Source: Thelephora terrestris (Eukaryota; Basidiomycota; Agaricomycetes; Thelephorales; Thelephoraceae). From it: 64,000 nucleotides of DNA. The stretch is from positions 4,402,001 through 4,466,000 of the forward strand of contig WIUZ02000001.1 of the NCBI GenBank assembly GCA_015956445.1. Reading direction: 5' to 3'. The notes beneath the pieces are model-generated. The model saw only the letters and a list, made by a program, of their open reading frames with translations. It was not told the origin of the DNA and searched no databases. This document shows, piece by piece, positions 12,638 to 23,872 of this stretch. A program made the translations under genes and the position numbers. Numbering within the stretch: position 1 is the first letter of the stretch; each line of letters opens with the position of its first letter.

Positions 12638-14684
12638 TCATTCTGAATGAGAGGAAGGAGAAGCGTCACCCTTCTCGAGAGCAGGGCTATCGAACGAGTC
12701 GGAGGGTGATGCGATGTGGTGTTTTCTTGAAATGAGCGGCTGCAAGATGTTCCAAACCGTGTTGAAGAACATGACGATGACGGTGATTGAAAAGATGACC
12801 GCGGTGACGATCCCGACGGCCACCCTAGGAATCGCCTTGACTCCCAGTGATGGTAGAAAGGCGATCATCAAACCCGTACATACGAGCCTGACAACAGCCA
12901 AGTATCCCGCAAGGATGTCCGCCTTCCGTGTCTGGTAGGGTTTGAGGACGATGATGCTGATGAACAGCAGTCCCTCCAGGATGACGAGGACAATAACCTG
13001 CATCTCGCCATGCGCCTGGCCGAATGCGATGAAGACGGACTTTGCAAGGAGGGCAACGAGCAGGGGGATGAAGTACCAGTGCCGCTCAGAACGATATTGG
13101 CCCCACAATGGTGCATGGTATGGCCAAGCGTCGAAGTCTGAACAGCGGAACGCCAGGAACGTGGAGTATCCGATGAAACCGATTACGGGAAGTAGGAGGA
13201 TGACAGATAGGAGGACGGAGAGCCAAGAGTCCTTGAGGGTCCATTGAAAGAAGGAAAAGGTAACGACAGGAAAAGCCACAATGAGCGTCTAGTAGAGGGA
13301 GTGAGTTCCGCACCGGAAGTTAATCAGAACGATTCACAACGCACCAAACGAAGCAACCACGTTTTGACAAACGCTGTGCGATTGAACTCTACTGAAGCGA
13401 AACGTTCAGAGCCGCCGAGACCAGCATTGCGCAGAAGCCGCAGCACCAAGTACGTGATTCCAACTATTGCAAATGCGGCGCCGAATAAAATGAGGGTGAC
13501 AAAGAACACGTTCATAAAGGCGTTTTCCTCCGGAATTCCGATGGTCGTAAGCCAGATCGGAATGCCCTGTTTGATGGTGTTGGCTGATGTCACGGTCTGG
13601 ACGTCTGTGGCAGCGAGAACTACGGTGTCATTGAGATGGGCCGTCCCGATGGCATCCTCCGAACGGTAGAACACAGCACCCTCCATGAAAGACGCAATGC
13701 GAACAGTGGGCAAGTTATTCAAAGCGTTGTACGGGCTGGCTTTACGATTTGTCAGTGCGAGGGCGTTCCCGGCATCGTTATCTAGATGGCCGCCTGTGCG
13801 GTTGCGCATGTCGTTGATCGCAGTTTGAACGGTAGGAGGGAGGAAGAACCCAAGGGCCCACCGAAAGTTGAACGTGAAGGAGCGATATACGATGGGGTAA
13901 TTGAGGTTAAGCAACCCGGACGCGGCGATCGCCTGGAAGAGGTAAACAATGTCGATGAAGCGATGTGGAGCGATGGAGTCCGGCTTTCTCGATTGCCACA
14001 GTGCAGAGATGAATGCAAGGAAGGCTACAGCTCCAGTTGCCCACTCCACGGCAGGTTCGTTTGTGGTCCACCCGTTAGATAAAGTGGCTTGGACGCAAGC
14101 TTTGACGTCACCGGTCCCGACCTCGATGAGAGTGAGTTGAACGAAAGCCTCCAAATCGGGAATCTTGTACGCAATGGCGGGGATGTAGGAGGAAACGTCC
14201 AGATAACGTGTTAGAGGGATGGAGTCCTCCCCGATGAAATTGTACATCGGCAAGGGGCAGAGGGCACCATGGGCAAGCGAGCACAGGTCGACAGTAAGAT
14301 TAAAGGGGTGCATGCCATATACGTTCACGAACAGGTTAGCAGAAACGTTCACATTCGGTTCCTAGATGAAAAAGGGCAAGGTTAGCCGCTAGGTTATTTT
14401 CCTGATATGGGCTGAACCGACCACACTGGCGGCAGATATGTTGAAACTGATTGAAGAATTGGCGGCAAAGTAGGCGATGTCGAATTGTTGGATTAGGAGA
14501 GATTCTGGAGGTTCGCAGTATGATACAGAGGTCGTAACTAGGGAAGGGTGAGTGAGTGAATGCGGAGGGTTGTGAACGCGAACGTACATAAGGATTCTTC
14601 ACGAGCATTGACGGAGATTGTGAAGGCAAGAAGGGCGAGGGCCAATAGTCGCAGCCGGGCGACAGCAAGAAGAAACAAAGTCAT
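12638..14684 (-). CDS. TRP-like membrane channel of the fungal Flc/Pkd2 family
   Basis: This family (ML-like TRP_N domain plus TRP transmembrane domain) includes Flc and Pkd2 proteins, linked to calcium, FAD transport and cell-wall integrity. The start at 14684 gives a signal peptide (MTLFLLAVARLRLLALALLA). The ML-like domain follows: SVSYCEPPESLLIQQFDIAY, ISFNISAASV, NLFVNVYGMHPFNLTVDLCS and CPLPMYNFIG. About nine hydrophobic segments come next, among them AVEWATGAVAFLAFISALW, VFFVTLILFGAAFAIVGITY, SVILLLPVIGFIGYSTFLAF and VAVGIVTAVIFSITVIVMFF. The cytoplasmic tail is short and Ser-rich (SPSDSFDSPALEKGDASP). Several N-glycosylation sites lie in the luminal parts. An intron separates the part ending near 13324 from the last exon. 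The gene shares a divergent promoter with ATP5. Subfamily (Flc or Pkd2) cannot be decided by eye. Confidence 0.85.
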
Positions 14685-15087
14685 GTCGAGGGAGAGATAG
14701 AAGGGATAAACAGGGCTCGTATGCTTGACCACTGGACCCTTTTATCTGCCGAAAACGGGGTGTAAGCGTTCCATTGTCCTCGTGGGCCCATTGTTATTGT
14801 CCGGAGCGCCGTTGCTTACCGGAGATTCCTCGTCCGAGAGAAGAGATGACTTTGGCACTCTCGCCGTAGTTTGTAAAGTACCGGCTTAGGGATTGGCGGT
14901 GGGGGTGAAAGACAAGGCGAACATTTAGGTGCGCGGCGATACTAATAGGTGGTTTTCAAGGGCGAAGAGCGCTTGATACTGTGGAGCCGCAAGAAAAATA
15001 TTTATTTTTGTTTTCTAAAATTAATCCATTTCCGGTTACGCAGGAAATCCAAAAATCGAAATAATCCTTTCTTTCCAAATCCACCCG
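14685..15087. promoter_or_regulatory. Divergent promoter between TRP-like gene and ATP5
   Basis: These 403 bp separate two genes transcribed away from each other. An A/T-rich stretch at about 14990-15065 lies just before the ATP5 start and probably marks its core promoter. I could not identify specific factor sites. Confidence 0.45.
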
Positions 15088-15825
15088 ATGCAGGCCTCTA
15101 ACTCATCCCGTCTACTGGCAAACAGCCTCGGTCGTCGCGCCGCCTCGACCATTGCTCCCAAATATTCTCAGGCCGTATTCTCCGCTGCCCTTGCAAAATC
15201 ACCTGCGACTTTGGCCAAGGTCGAGGCAGAGCTGAACGCGCTTTCTGGCGCCATTAAAGCCTCCCCCCAACTCGACAGTTTCGTTACGAACCCCACCCTC
15301 TCCGCCAAGGATCGCGCCTCCGGTCTTGCCGCTCTCTACGCAAAAGCTGAAGGTCCCAGGAAGGAGCCGGTCTCGGACATCACAAAAAACCTTTTCTCCC
15401 TCTTGTCTGAGAATGGGAGGTTAACCGAGACGCAGGGTATCATTGAGGGATTCAACGAGTTGGTTTCGAAGCATAAGGGAGAGTTGAAGGTCGTAGTTTC
15501 GTCGGCCACTCCTCTGCCCGCGGCCACTCTCTCCCGTCTTGAGACTACCTTGAAACAGTCGCAGGCCGCTCAAAAGGCCAAAACATTGAAGGTCACCAAC
15601 AAGGTATGCCGTCCAGTTTTCTCGCTAAATGTCAGGTGCTGATGCGACGGCGCAGGTTAACCCTTCCCTGCTTGGCGGTCTCGTTGTGGACTTTGGTGAC
15701 AAGACCATTGACCTGAGCGTGTCTTCCCGTGTCAGCAAGCTGAACAACCTTCTCCAAGGTATATGCGCTCTACTTCACTCGTGCTGCATCTCTCTGATGA
15801 TTTCTTGTCTTCAGAGTCTGTATAG
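15088..15825 (+). CDS. ATP5: Mitochondrial ATP synthase subunit 5 (OSCP)
   Basis: OSCP links the F1 head to the peripheral stalk of mitochondrial ATP synthase. The N-terminus is a typical matrix presequence rich in Ser, Arg and Ala (QASNSSRLLANSLGRRAAST). Family landmarks follow: KYSQAVFSAALAKS near the N-terminus, LFSLLSENGRLTETQGIIEG in the middle, and the C-terminal NPSLLGGLVVDFGDKTIDLS. Exons are 15088-15603, 15656-15758 and 15815-15825; the last exon adds only the residues after LNNLLQ and the stop. The length matches the family. The gene is transcribed away from the TRP-like gene and the amidohydrolase gene follows in the same direction. Confidence 0.95.
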
Positions 15826-16183
15826 ATACCTTTAGACCATGAGTTAAACAATGCATCGCTGGCTGTCTCCCTGCCCTAATTTGCGATCGAATTCGTGCAT
15901 TCGCTGCCCATGATGAAGCTGAGGTATCTGGTGGCTGAATTCACCTCTTCCGTCACGTTCCTGGTGCCTTTAGTTAATTCGCTCGTAAAGATTTTGAGAT
16001 TTCGAGCGGTTTTGAAAATCAAATAAGGTTTATCAACCTCTGCGTCTCGCCACTACCTAGCCTCTGGTCCGCTCTTCGTTGTGTACACATCACGGATGTC
16101 TTGGAAAGCGACAACAGAGAAGTGGGTTGATTCTACATACAACATGAGCGCCAATCCAGTTCCAGCACTTGACCACTACAGCC
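15826..16183. other. Spacer between ATP5 and the amidohydrolase gene
   Basis: This 358-bp stretch holds the ATP5 3' region and the promoter of the next gene. An AT-rich part at about 15965-16030 is the only compositional feature. No gene is seen. Confidence 0.35.
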
Positions 16184-19100
16184 ATGGCCTCCCCATTCGC
16201 TGGACGGCGACTGGCCCACTGGCTATTACTGTCTGGCATCTGCACCCTCGCACTCCTCCAATACCACCGCATCCTGTACGCCGAACAGCAGGTACCACTT
16301 CATATCACCAAGGCACTTGACCGCTGTCATTCCTTGACCGTTATTCCGGGACCCCCGGCCGACTTCCACGCCCGAAGCGCCTCCGATCGATTCCAAGCTG
16401 GCACTAGGCCCACGGTGATTACACCTGGGCATCCGTCATCGCTGGGTTACTACTGACGTTCGTGGTGCTTCCAGATTTTACTGAACGCGAGAATATGGAC
16501 CGGGGAGAAGAACGGGACCGAAATCATCGAGGCAGACATCCTGCTTGACAAGGGTATTATCAAGGGGATTGGACACATCAGTCGCTTGCTTTCTCGATCC
16601 GATGTTGCAGAACGAGATGCCGTCGTTCACGACGTAAAGGGTTCTTGGGTCATTCCAGGGTGTGACTGTCTCGGTCTTGCCTTTGAGCGTTGCTGATGGT
16701 AAATCTGCAGCATCGTAGACATGCATTCCCACCTCGGGGACGCTCCTTTACCTAGTTTAGACGGGGCAGAAGACGATAACTCCAACAAGGGTCCTATCGT
16801 ACCTTGGATGAGGTCCTTCGATGGACTCAATACCCACGACGATTCCTTTCGCCTGTCCATCTCTGGCGGTGTCACTACCTCCCTCATCCTCCCGGGTTCC
16901 GCCAATGCAATCGGTTCGTGATAAACTGTTATCGTCTGTTCTAATCCTAATCTAGCCCGGGGAACAGGTGGCCAGGGATTCCCCATCAAACTTCGGACCA
17001 CGTCTGAGAGATCGGCGTCATCAATGCTGCTCGAGCCGCCGTCAACCATTAACAGTTCGCACTACGATCACAGATCGCCCCTGCATTGGCGCCATATGAA
17101 GTAAGGTGTATCCGCTGCGTGATTAATGTATACGTTCGCTGAACGGAACTTTAGGCATGCTTGCGGTAAGTAGCCAGCAGAATGCTCAAGTGTCTACATT
17201 CATTTTGAGCTCGCTGGTACTTGCAGGCGAGAATCCAAGTAAGCAAGGTGCTCGTGGACGGCATGTTTTCTCTATGACGAGCGGTTTTACAGGTCGTGTT
17301 TATAGCAATACCCGCATGGATAGCATCTGGGCGTTCCGCGAAGCGTGAGTCTATTGGTTCCCTGCGTTCGTCCTTTCAGCGGTGGGTATCGATCCCTTCC
17401 TTCTAGATATAACACCGCGAAGAAATTGAAGGAATCCCAAGATGCCTACTGCGCCAAAGCAGCCACCGGGCAATTGGAAGATTCGGAAGAGTTCCCCGAA
17501 GACCTCGCGTGGGAACCCCTTTCTGAGGTTCTACGCGGGCGAGTGAAGGTATATCACACGGTTCCGTACGTGTATATGCTATTCAGCCACTTCAGGTTCA
17601 CATCCATTGCTACGAAACTACGGATTTGGATGGCCTCTCGAGGGTGAATGCTACTGCCGTGACTGCAAAATGTGAAAGCTTAGCATCTTTAGATCTCCAA
17701 CGAGTTCAAATTTCCTATCGCGGCCTTTCATCATGCTCACGAGTCGTATCTTGTTCCCAATGTGCTGAGAAACACTTATGGTATGATCGATCCTTGTTCA
17801 GTTTCCGCGGAGCCTTCTGAGCAATCCTGTCCCTCAGGGCCGACCCCCGGTGTTGCTATCTTTGCCAACAACGCACGGTACAAGCGAGAGGCCTACCGTG
17901 GTACACCGTTTGCCGCCAAGATCCTTGCCTCCGAAGGAATCGAGGTGGCTATGAAGGTTTGTTCGGCACCTAGTGCACTATTCCCTTAACCTTCTCTGAC
18001 AACAATCACCGTTAGAGCGACCACCCGGTGATGAATTCGAGGTATCTGCTATTCGAGGCTCAGAGTGCTTACTACAATGGATTTCCCGAAAACCTGGCAA
18101 TCGCGAGCGTGACGAGCACTCCGGCGAAATTGTTGGGACTCGGGCACAGAGTTGGCTTCGTCAAAGAGGGTAAGCATTCGCTTTATTCTGTTATGAGGAA
18201 AACCTCTTCTCATTTCCCTGCCTAGGTTGGGACGCAGGTACGGTGAAACGTAAGATACACTGGGCGAAGCTAACCAGGGGGCCCAGATCTCGTCGTGTTT
18301 GATAGCCACCCCCTTGCGTTGGGCGCCACACCAAAGCAGGTTTATATCGATGGAATCCCTCAGCTCGAGTCTCCTTTCACCGTCGAGAAACCCAAGAAGC
18401 TTCAAGAAGCTCCCAAAGTACCAAAATTCGACAGGGAAGCCGAGGACGCGGTCAAATATGAAGGTCTCCCACCGTTGCTCAACGAGAAAAACAGGCTGAC
18501 AGGGGACGTGCTTTTCACAAACGTCGAGAACGTGTATCTGCCCGATGGCTCGAGGATTAGTCATTCACAACTTTTCCATGAAAGTGTCGACGGAGAGACG
18601 TTCCCTCCATCAGTCTTGGTGCAGGAAGGACTGGTCACCTGCATCGGTTCCTGCACGCAGGAGATTTTCATGGCTCAGGCCCAGAATGTTACGATTATCG
18701 ACTTGGAAGGGGGTGCGCTCAGCCCGGGATTGGTATCGTTCGGTGCGCCGCTTGGGTTGGAGGAGATCCAAGCGGAAAAGTCAACAAACGATGGGACGCT
18801 GATCGACCCACTTACGGCAGTGACGCCGAAGATTTTGGATGATGGGGAAGGCGGTGTCGTCAGGGCCGTGGATGGTTTGTCATTCATGGGACGAGACACC
18901 TTGTAAGTGGCGATGACCTCTTATCTCAGCGTTTTCCGGCGAGTGAACTTGATGCTTATTTATAGGCTGGCGTACCGCGCCGGTGTAACTACGGCCATCT
19001 CTGCGCCCGTGTCATACAATTTCTTGGCCGGTCTGGGTGTAGCGTTCTCGACTGGCGCCAGGCACAAGCTGGAAGACGGTGCCGTCGTCCGATCGATGAC

Positions 19101-19861
19101 TGCCCTACATGTCCACGTTGGACCCGGTCAAGGAGTGAGCGTTAGCACCCAAATAGCTACGCTCAGGAGGTTATTAATGGATGGTGAGAGACATGGAGCG
19201 TTCCAGCGCGTCGCCCGGGTGAGTACCACATGGAAGCTGTCGTAAGAATAGGATTCTGACATGTCTCGAATACTGGCCATAGGGAAAAATACCACTCGTC
19301 GCGCATACGCACAGCGCAGATGTCATCGCTACCTTGATCACGCTCAAGAAGGAAATTGAACATCATACCAAGACCAAAATCAAGCTGACGATCGCGGGCG
19401 GCGGGGAAGCTCATCTACTCGCGAAAGAGCTCGGAGCGGCAAAGGTTGGCGTGATCCTGAACCCCGTCCGTCCGTTCCCACTGGCGTGGGAATCGAGACG
19501 AATCCTACCTGGACCTCCTCTCACTGAGGAAAGCCAAATCTCGCGCTTGCTCAAACACAAAGTCACGGTCGGCGTTGGGATCTTGGAGTCGTGGGAAGCT
19601 CAAAATGCTCGGTTCGATTTGGGGTGGGTGGCGGTGGAGTCTGGAGGCAAGATCTCCACGGAGCAGGCGTTCGAGTCGGGAACCGTGAACTTGGTGAAGT
19701 TGCTTGGAGTTGAAGGGGAGAGGGATTTGAAAGAGGCCGATGGTGTGGATTCGGTTTTGAAGGGTGAGTTGGTGGCGACGGTTGGAGGAGATTTGTTGGA
19801 GTTTGGGAGTAAGGTCGTTGCTGTGGTATCGTCCAGGCGCGGCTTCGTAGATGTTTTCTAA
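16184..19861 (+). CDS. Membrane-anchored double amidohydrolase (CE9-like)
   Basis: The start at 16184 gives a short N-terminus and one hydrophobic anchor (LAHWLLLSGICTLALLQYH). The first half is a complete metal-dependent amidohydrolase: ILLNARIWTGE, the metal-binding HxH in PGIVDMHSHLGD, SGGVTTSLILPGSA, a second His site in FHHAHESYLVPNVL, the Asp in SDHPVMNSRYL, and the usual end DLVVFDSHPLALGA. The second half (from about 18500) starts again with the same plan (DVLFTNVENVYLPDGS, then GGALSPGLVSFGAPLG and AGVTTAISAPVSYN), but FGA stands where HxH would be, so this copy seems to lack that metal site. It keeps VAHTHSADVIATLI. Substrate is unknown; relatives are often labelled carbohydrate esterase family 9 or imidazolonepropionase-like. 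Many short introns are present, for example between PG and IVDMHSH. It runs towards the alpha-tubulin gene. Confidence 0.82.
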
Positions 19862-20539
19862 GCATGTTTAACTCGCTCTGTGACCTCAGTTTCCCTTCTT
19901 GGAGGTTGAATGTTATTGTGGCCGATTTTCGCTCTACCCCTCCATCGATCGATCGACGAGGATGACATTTTGGGGTGTTCAGATCTTATTGCCGTTCTCA
20001 CGAAAGTTGACACGGCGGATTTTTCCGATACTTTTTTTCGATCGCTCTCATATTTTTGCGCCCAACTTGTACGACGTCCAGCACATCCAGGACACAAACA
20101 ACGCGATTTATTCCTACGGCACTGCAATCACACCAACCCGTACTTCCACCCAACATTGAGATTATCCAAAAAATCGAAGGTTGAATTTTCACAAACCGCC
20201 CGCCCCATTCGGCGTCCAGCGCCTTGACGCGCGTGTTTCCTTACTTGAGGCCATTTGAAGGGGCATCTAGTTGGTGTGTACCATAGGGCTACATTGAGTT
20301 TTGGGGCAAATCTTCACTTCTGTAATATTCCGAGGCTGTTTTCGCGGTGAGCCCCGAAGACAAATATAGAACTTGATGTTGGCGTGGTCCTCACTGGGGG
20401 TGCCCTTTGTATCACCCAATATAGCTGCTTTTGGTGGTTCCAATGGGGGGTATGAAGATTTGCCCAACGGGTTTTTTAGATACACCATCGTCTAACCTAA
20501 GAAGTACGGAAACATAAACAAGGAGATGAATTCGGTCGC
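19862..20539. other. Convergent intergenic region (amidohydrolase / alpha-tubulin)
   Basis: About 680 bp lie between the two 3' ends. Small open frames overlap on both strands and look like chance. A short GATC-rich run occurs at about 19943-19960. No gene or repeat is supported. Confidence 0.35.
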
Positions 20540-22168
20540 TCAATACTCTGCCTCTTCCTCAACATCAGCAGAATCAATCCCAACCTCCTCATAATCCTTC
20601 TCAAGCGCGGCAAGATCCTCGCGAGCCTCTGAAAACTCACCCTCCTCCATACCCTCCCCGACGTACCAATGCACGAACGCGCGCTTCGAATAGAGGAGAT
20701 CGAACTTGTGGTCGAGACGGCTCCAGGCGGCCGAGATGGCGGTGGTGTTGGATAGCATGCACATGCTGCGGGTCACTTTGGCCAGGTCGCCGCCGGGGAC
20801 GAAGGCGGGGGCTTCGTTGCAGATGCCGAGTTTGAAACCGGTTGGGCACCAGTCGACGAATTGGATGGTGCGCTTGGTTTTGATGACGCCGACTGCGGCG
20901 GTGACGTCCTTGGGAACGACATCACCACGGTAAAGCAGAGCACAGGCCACTAGTACCGGTAGTGAGCAACAGGTTGGATACGAGCAGAGGGTGAAAACGA
21001 CGCACTGTATTTTCCTTCCCTGGGGTCACATTTGACCATCTGATTCCCGGACTCGAAGCAGGAGTATGTCATGTCAGCTACGGAGTTTTGTTCGTGGTGG
21101 GCCTTCTCGGCGGAGACGATGGGGGCGAAGGTGGCGAGGGGGAAGTGGATACGGGGGAACGGCACCAGGTTGGTCTGGAACTCGTTCAAGTCGACGTTCA
21201 AAGAACCGTCGAATCGTAAGGAGGCGGTGATGGAAGAAACGACCTGGGCGATCAGGCGGTTGAGGTTGGTAAAGCTGGGGGAGGCGATTCCCAAGTTCTT
21301 CTTGCAAATGTCGTAGATAGCCTCGTTATCGACCATGAACGAGCAGTCGGAGTGCTCGAGGGTGGTGTGGGTGGTCAAGACCGCGTTGTACGGCTCGACG
21401 ACGGAGTTACCGAGCTTGGGGGCGGGATAAACGGTGAACTCGAGCTTGGACTTCTTTCCGTAATCTGCGGAGAGACGTTCGAGCAAGAGAGCGCCGAAAC
21501 CGGAGCCGGTTCCGCCACCGAAGGAGTGGAAGACGAAGAAGCCTTGGAGACCAGTGCAGTTATCGGCCAGGCGCCTGATCCAGTCCATGGTTTTTTCGAT
21601 CTGTTCTTTTCCGATGGTGTAGTGACCGCGAGCGTCTGTGGGGAAATGAGCGTTCTGAGTTGGAGTGTTTTCAAGAGGGGGGATAACGTACAGTTGCTCG
21701 CGGCGTCCTCTTTGCCGGTGAGGAGGGTCTCTGGGTGGAAAAGACTGCGGTAGGGACCGGTTCGAACCTCGTCGATTACATTGGGCTCAAGATCGATGTA
21801 GATGGAACGGGGAACGTGTTTTCCGGACGCGGTTTCTGAGAAGAAAGTGCTAAACCCGCTATTAGTGGGAGTGCCTGCGACCAGACGACCGTCGGGCTAT
21901 AGCGAAGGGATGTTGTGAGAAGGACGTGGATTCGACGCGTTCAGGTTTTTGCGAGCACTCACGCTGAGACCGTGCTCGAGTGTGTACAGTTCCCCTGGTG
22001 TGAAGCGAGAGGTCAATTTCCATCCAGATGAGAGCCTCGGTGGATGTAGAGAGAAGGTCGAAAGAAAAAGGTGCGAAGAGGAGTAGAACGGAGGAAGTTT
22101 GACTTACAGCAAGCGTTGCCGATCTGGACGCCAGCCTGGCCGACGTGAAGGGAGATAACTTCCCGCAT
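20540..22168 (-). CDS. TUB1: Alpha-tubulin
   Basis: This subunit forms the microtubule heterodimer with beta-tubulin. The start at 22168 reads [20 protein letters not shown], the conserved tubulin N-terminus. The GTP-binding signature [20 protein letters not shown] is present, and so are [30 protein letters not shown] and [20 protein letters not shown]. The C-terminus is acidic and ends in EEEAEY with the terminal Tyr typical of alpha chains. Introns interrupt after GNAC (GTAAGT), after LEHGLS, near DAASN, and inside [13 protein letters not shown], where donor GTGCGT and acceptor ACTAG restore the frame. Everything needed for function is present. Fungi often have two alpha-tubulin genes; which isotype this is cannot be told here. 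Confidence 0.96.
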
Positions 22169-22460
22169 ATTAATAGCACAGAATAACGATGGAACCTTAA
22201 GGATCTACGGAGGGATCAGAGGACGACAACGTCTTTTTTGGTGGATGGCTCACTGAGAGTTATAAGATGTGGCAGAGAGAGACGACGATGGCACGAGGAA
22301 ACAAGGGCCTGACGTTTGACTGAGACTAATAGAGGCGTCCGCATTTTCGGGTGCAAGAACGAAAGCTGATAGCTTCCCGCTGATTCGCCTAACCTAACCT
22401 AACTAAACACAACTCACATGCACGCTTGAGCAACCTCAGCTCTATCACAGCAATGTCTAC
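22169..22460. promoter_or_regulatory. Alpha-tubulin upstream region
   Basis: This is the presumed promoter of the tubulin gene. It contains a short CCTAACCTAACCTAACT run at about 22388-22404, matching repeats near the right end of the window, and ends where the first MITE-like repeat begins. Confidence 0.4.
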
Positions 22461-22606
22461 TGGGTGACTATTTGTAGGATCTACACATTGTGCACTCAAA
22501 TCCAGACAAATGTTTATGACCCTGATTGCGCTGTAAGGTCAGGGTCACTCTACCAATAATGGGTTAACATATGATATTTCTGGTCTACTTTAGTCTTACA
22601 GATAGC
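22461..22606 (+). repeat. MITE-like repeat, diverged copy 1
   Basis: It opens with TGGGTGACTATTTGTAGGAT and continues with a diverged version of the neighbouring element (CACTCAAATCCAGACAAATG against CACTTGAATCCAGACCAATA). It runs into ACAGATAG just before copy 2, so its right end seems shortened or shared. No coding capacity. Confidence 0.65.
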
Positions 22607-22786
22607 TGGGTGACTATCTGTAAGGTTTACATGCAGTGTACACTTGAATCCAGACCAATATTTATGGACTTATAAGGCAACAGCGGACCCCAGCTGCTTT
22701 GTAGGGTCAGGCACACCACAAAACATGGCAACTGGCACCCTTCCACGATGGATATGATAGTATCTAGTGCCACAGATAGTCACCCA
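22607..22786 (+). mobile_element. MITE-like element, copy 2 (most complete)
   Basis: A 180-bp element bounded by a perfect 15-bp terminal inverted repeat: TGGGTGACTATCTGT at 22607-22621 and ACAGATAGTCACCCA at 22772-22786. The left end also sits in a hairpin (CTTACAGATAG...CTATCTGTAAG). It has no open frame of note, so it would be a non-autonomous DNA element. I see no clear target-site duplication. Related copies lie next to it and, inverted, at 29027-29215. Confidence 0.75.
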
Positions 22787-23004
22787 CTTACTTGGATGCT
22801 ATCTCAAGCGGTGTTGTCAAGACATGAAGCTGATGACACTTCAGACTTCTCGGAAAATGTGATTTCTGAGTTTGTTGCACTTTGGAAAGACTTTTGTGCC
22901 ACATGGGAGAGATACGGATGCTGATTCTCAATAATTGGGGTTGCTATCTATCATGATCTAAGGTGTGGTTGACACCGGGATGTGTTGGAGAGGGCTTGTG
23001 TCAT
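22787..23004. other. Spacer between MITE-like copies
   Basis: About 220 bp of unique sequence without an open frame of note. Nothing else recognised. Confidence 0.35.
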
Positions 23005-23107
23005 TTGGTGACTATCCCCAATTCAGGCCGCACTATGTACTATGCACACCTGTGTATAAACAACCCAGTGGCACCCTAATATTCCTTGCCACTGGGACAG
23101 TCACCCT
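23005..23107 (+). repeat. MITE-like repeat, short copy 3
   Basis: A stretch of about 100 bp runs from TTGGTGACTATCC to GGGACAGTCACCCTT, an imperfect form of the same inverted ends. The inner CCAGTGGCACCCTAATATT corresponds to CAACTGGCACCCTTCCACG in copy 2. It is probably an internally deleted copy. Confidence 0.55.
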
Positions 23108-23872
23108 TTGTGGCTAGTCTTCGCTCGACTCGTTCGTGTACACCTTCGGAATCGCCCGGGTGTATACGGGGTGTTCAAATTCCTGTGCGGATCCCGATGA
23201 TCCACATTGCAATATCGATAGTAACATATTACAGTGTTCGCGGTCCACAGCGCACCAGCGCGCCCTTGGAATTTCCGCACAAGTCGAGAAGGTGGGGACA
23301 AAGGGGGAAAACAGTGATCGAATGGACTTCGTGAATGGGCATCAGGATGGGTTTACCACAAGACCCCACCGCTTCGAATTTAACGGACATTTTGTGCGCC
23401 TGGATCCTTGAGTTATGCCTGCAGGTGCTGGAATTGACTGGAGCTACTCCCACTGGGCGGAATGTTTCCTGGCTTCACAATCGGCCTGAAGGGCGGGCGC
23501 CCTCGCGCCGAGCTGAACGCCTCGCGGGCCGGAGGATAAATGAAACCGCGCGCGCTGATCGGACATACCGTCCAATGATGGGAGTATGATTGAGTCCACG
23601 GTGAGCACGGTGAGCGAGGCCGGTCAACTCAGCCATCCTCAGCCGGAACCGAGCCTACTTTTTCCTCCACTCTCCGTGCGGAATTTCATCTTCTCAGGTT
23701 TTTCCCGCGCTCCCGACCACCCACTGCTACTGGCCTTGTTCAGCGGGTCCAGAGTTTACCTTCCCCGACGCGCAGCTGCGCCAGCAGTCCCAAACGACCT
23801 TTCCCTGCCCATCCTGCCTCTCGTTCCTCGCTCGTCGTCGTGTTTCAACCTTTTCCGAGTCCCTGATGCAGC
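23108..23872. promoter_or_regulatory. Upstream region of the first array gene
   Basis: This 765-bp stretch leads to the first gene of the membrane-protein array. The part from about 23640 is pyrimidine-rich with TTTCC/CTC runs, like the other promoters of the array. No other gene is supported. Confidence 0.4.

Noticed and set aside
13244-13669. Plus-strand open frame over the TRP-like gene
   Set aside because: Antisense shadow; the minus strand has clear membrane spans and family motifs.
21352-21753. Plus-strand open frame over the tubulin gene
   Set aside because: Mirror of a conserved coding sequence on the other strand, with no recognisable content.
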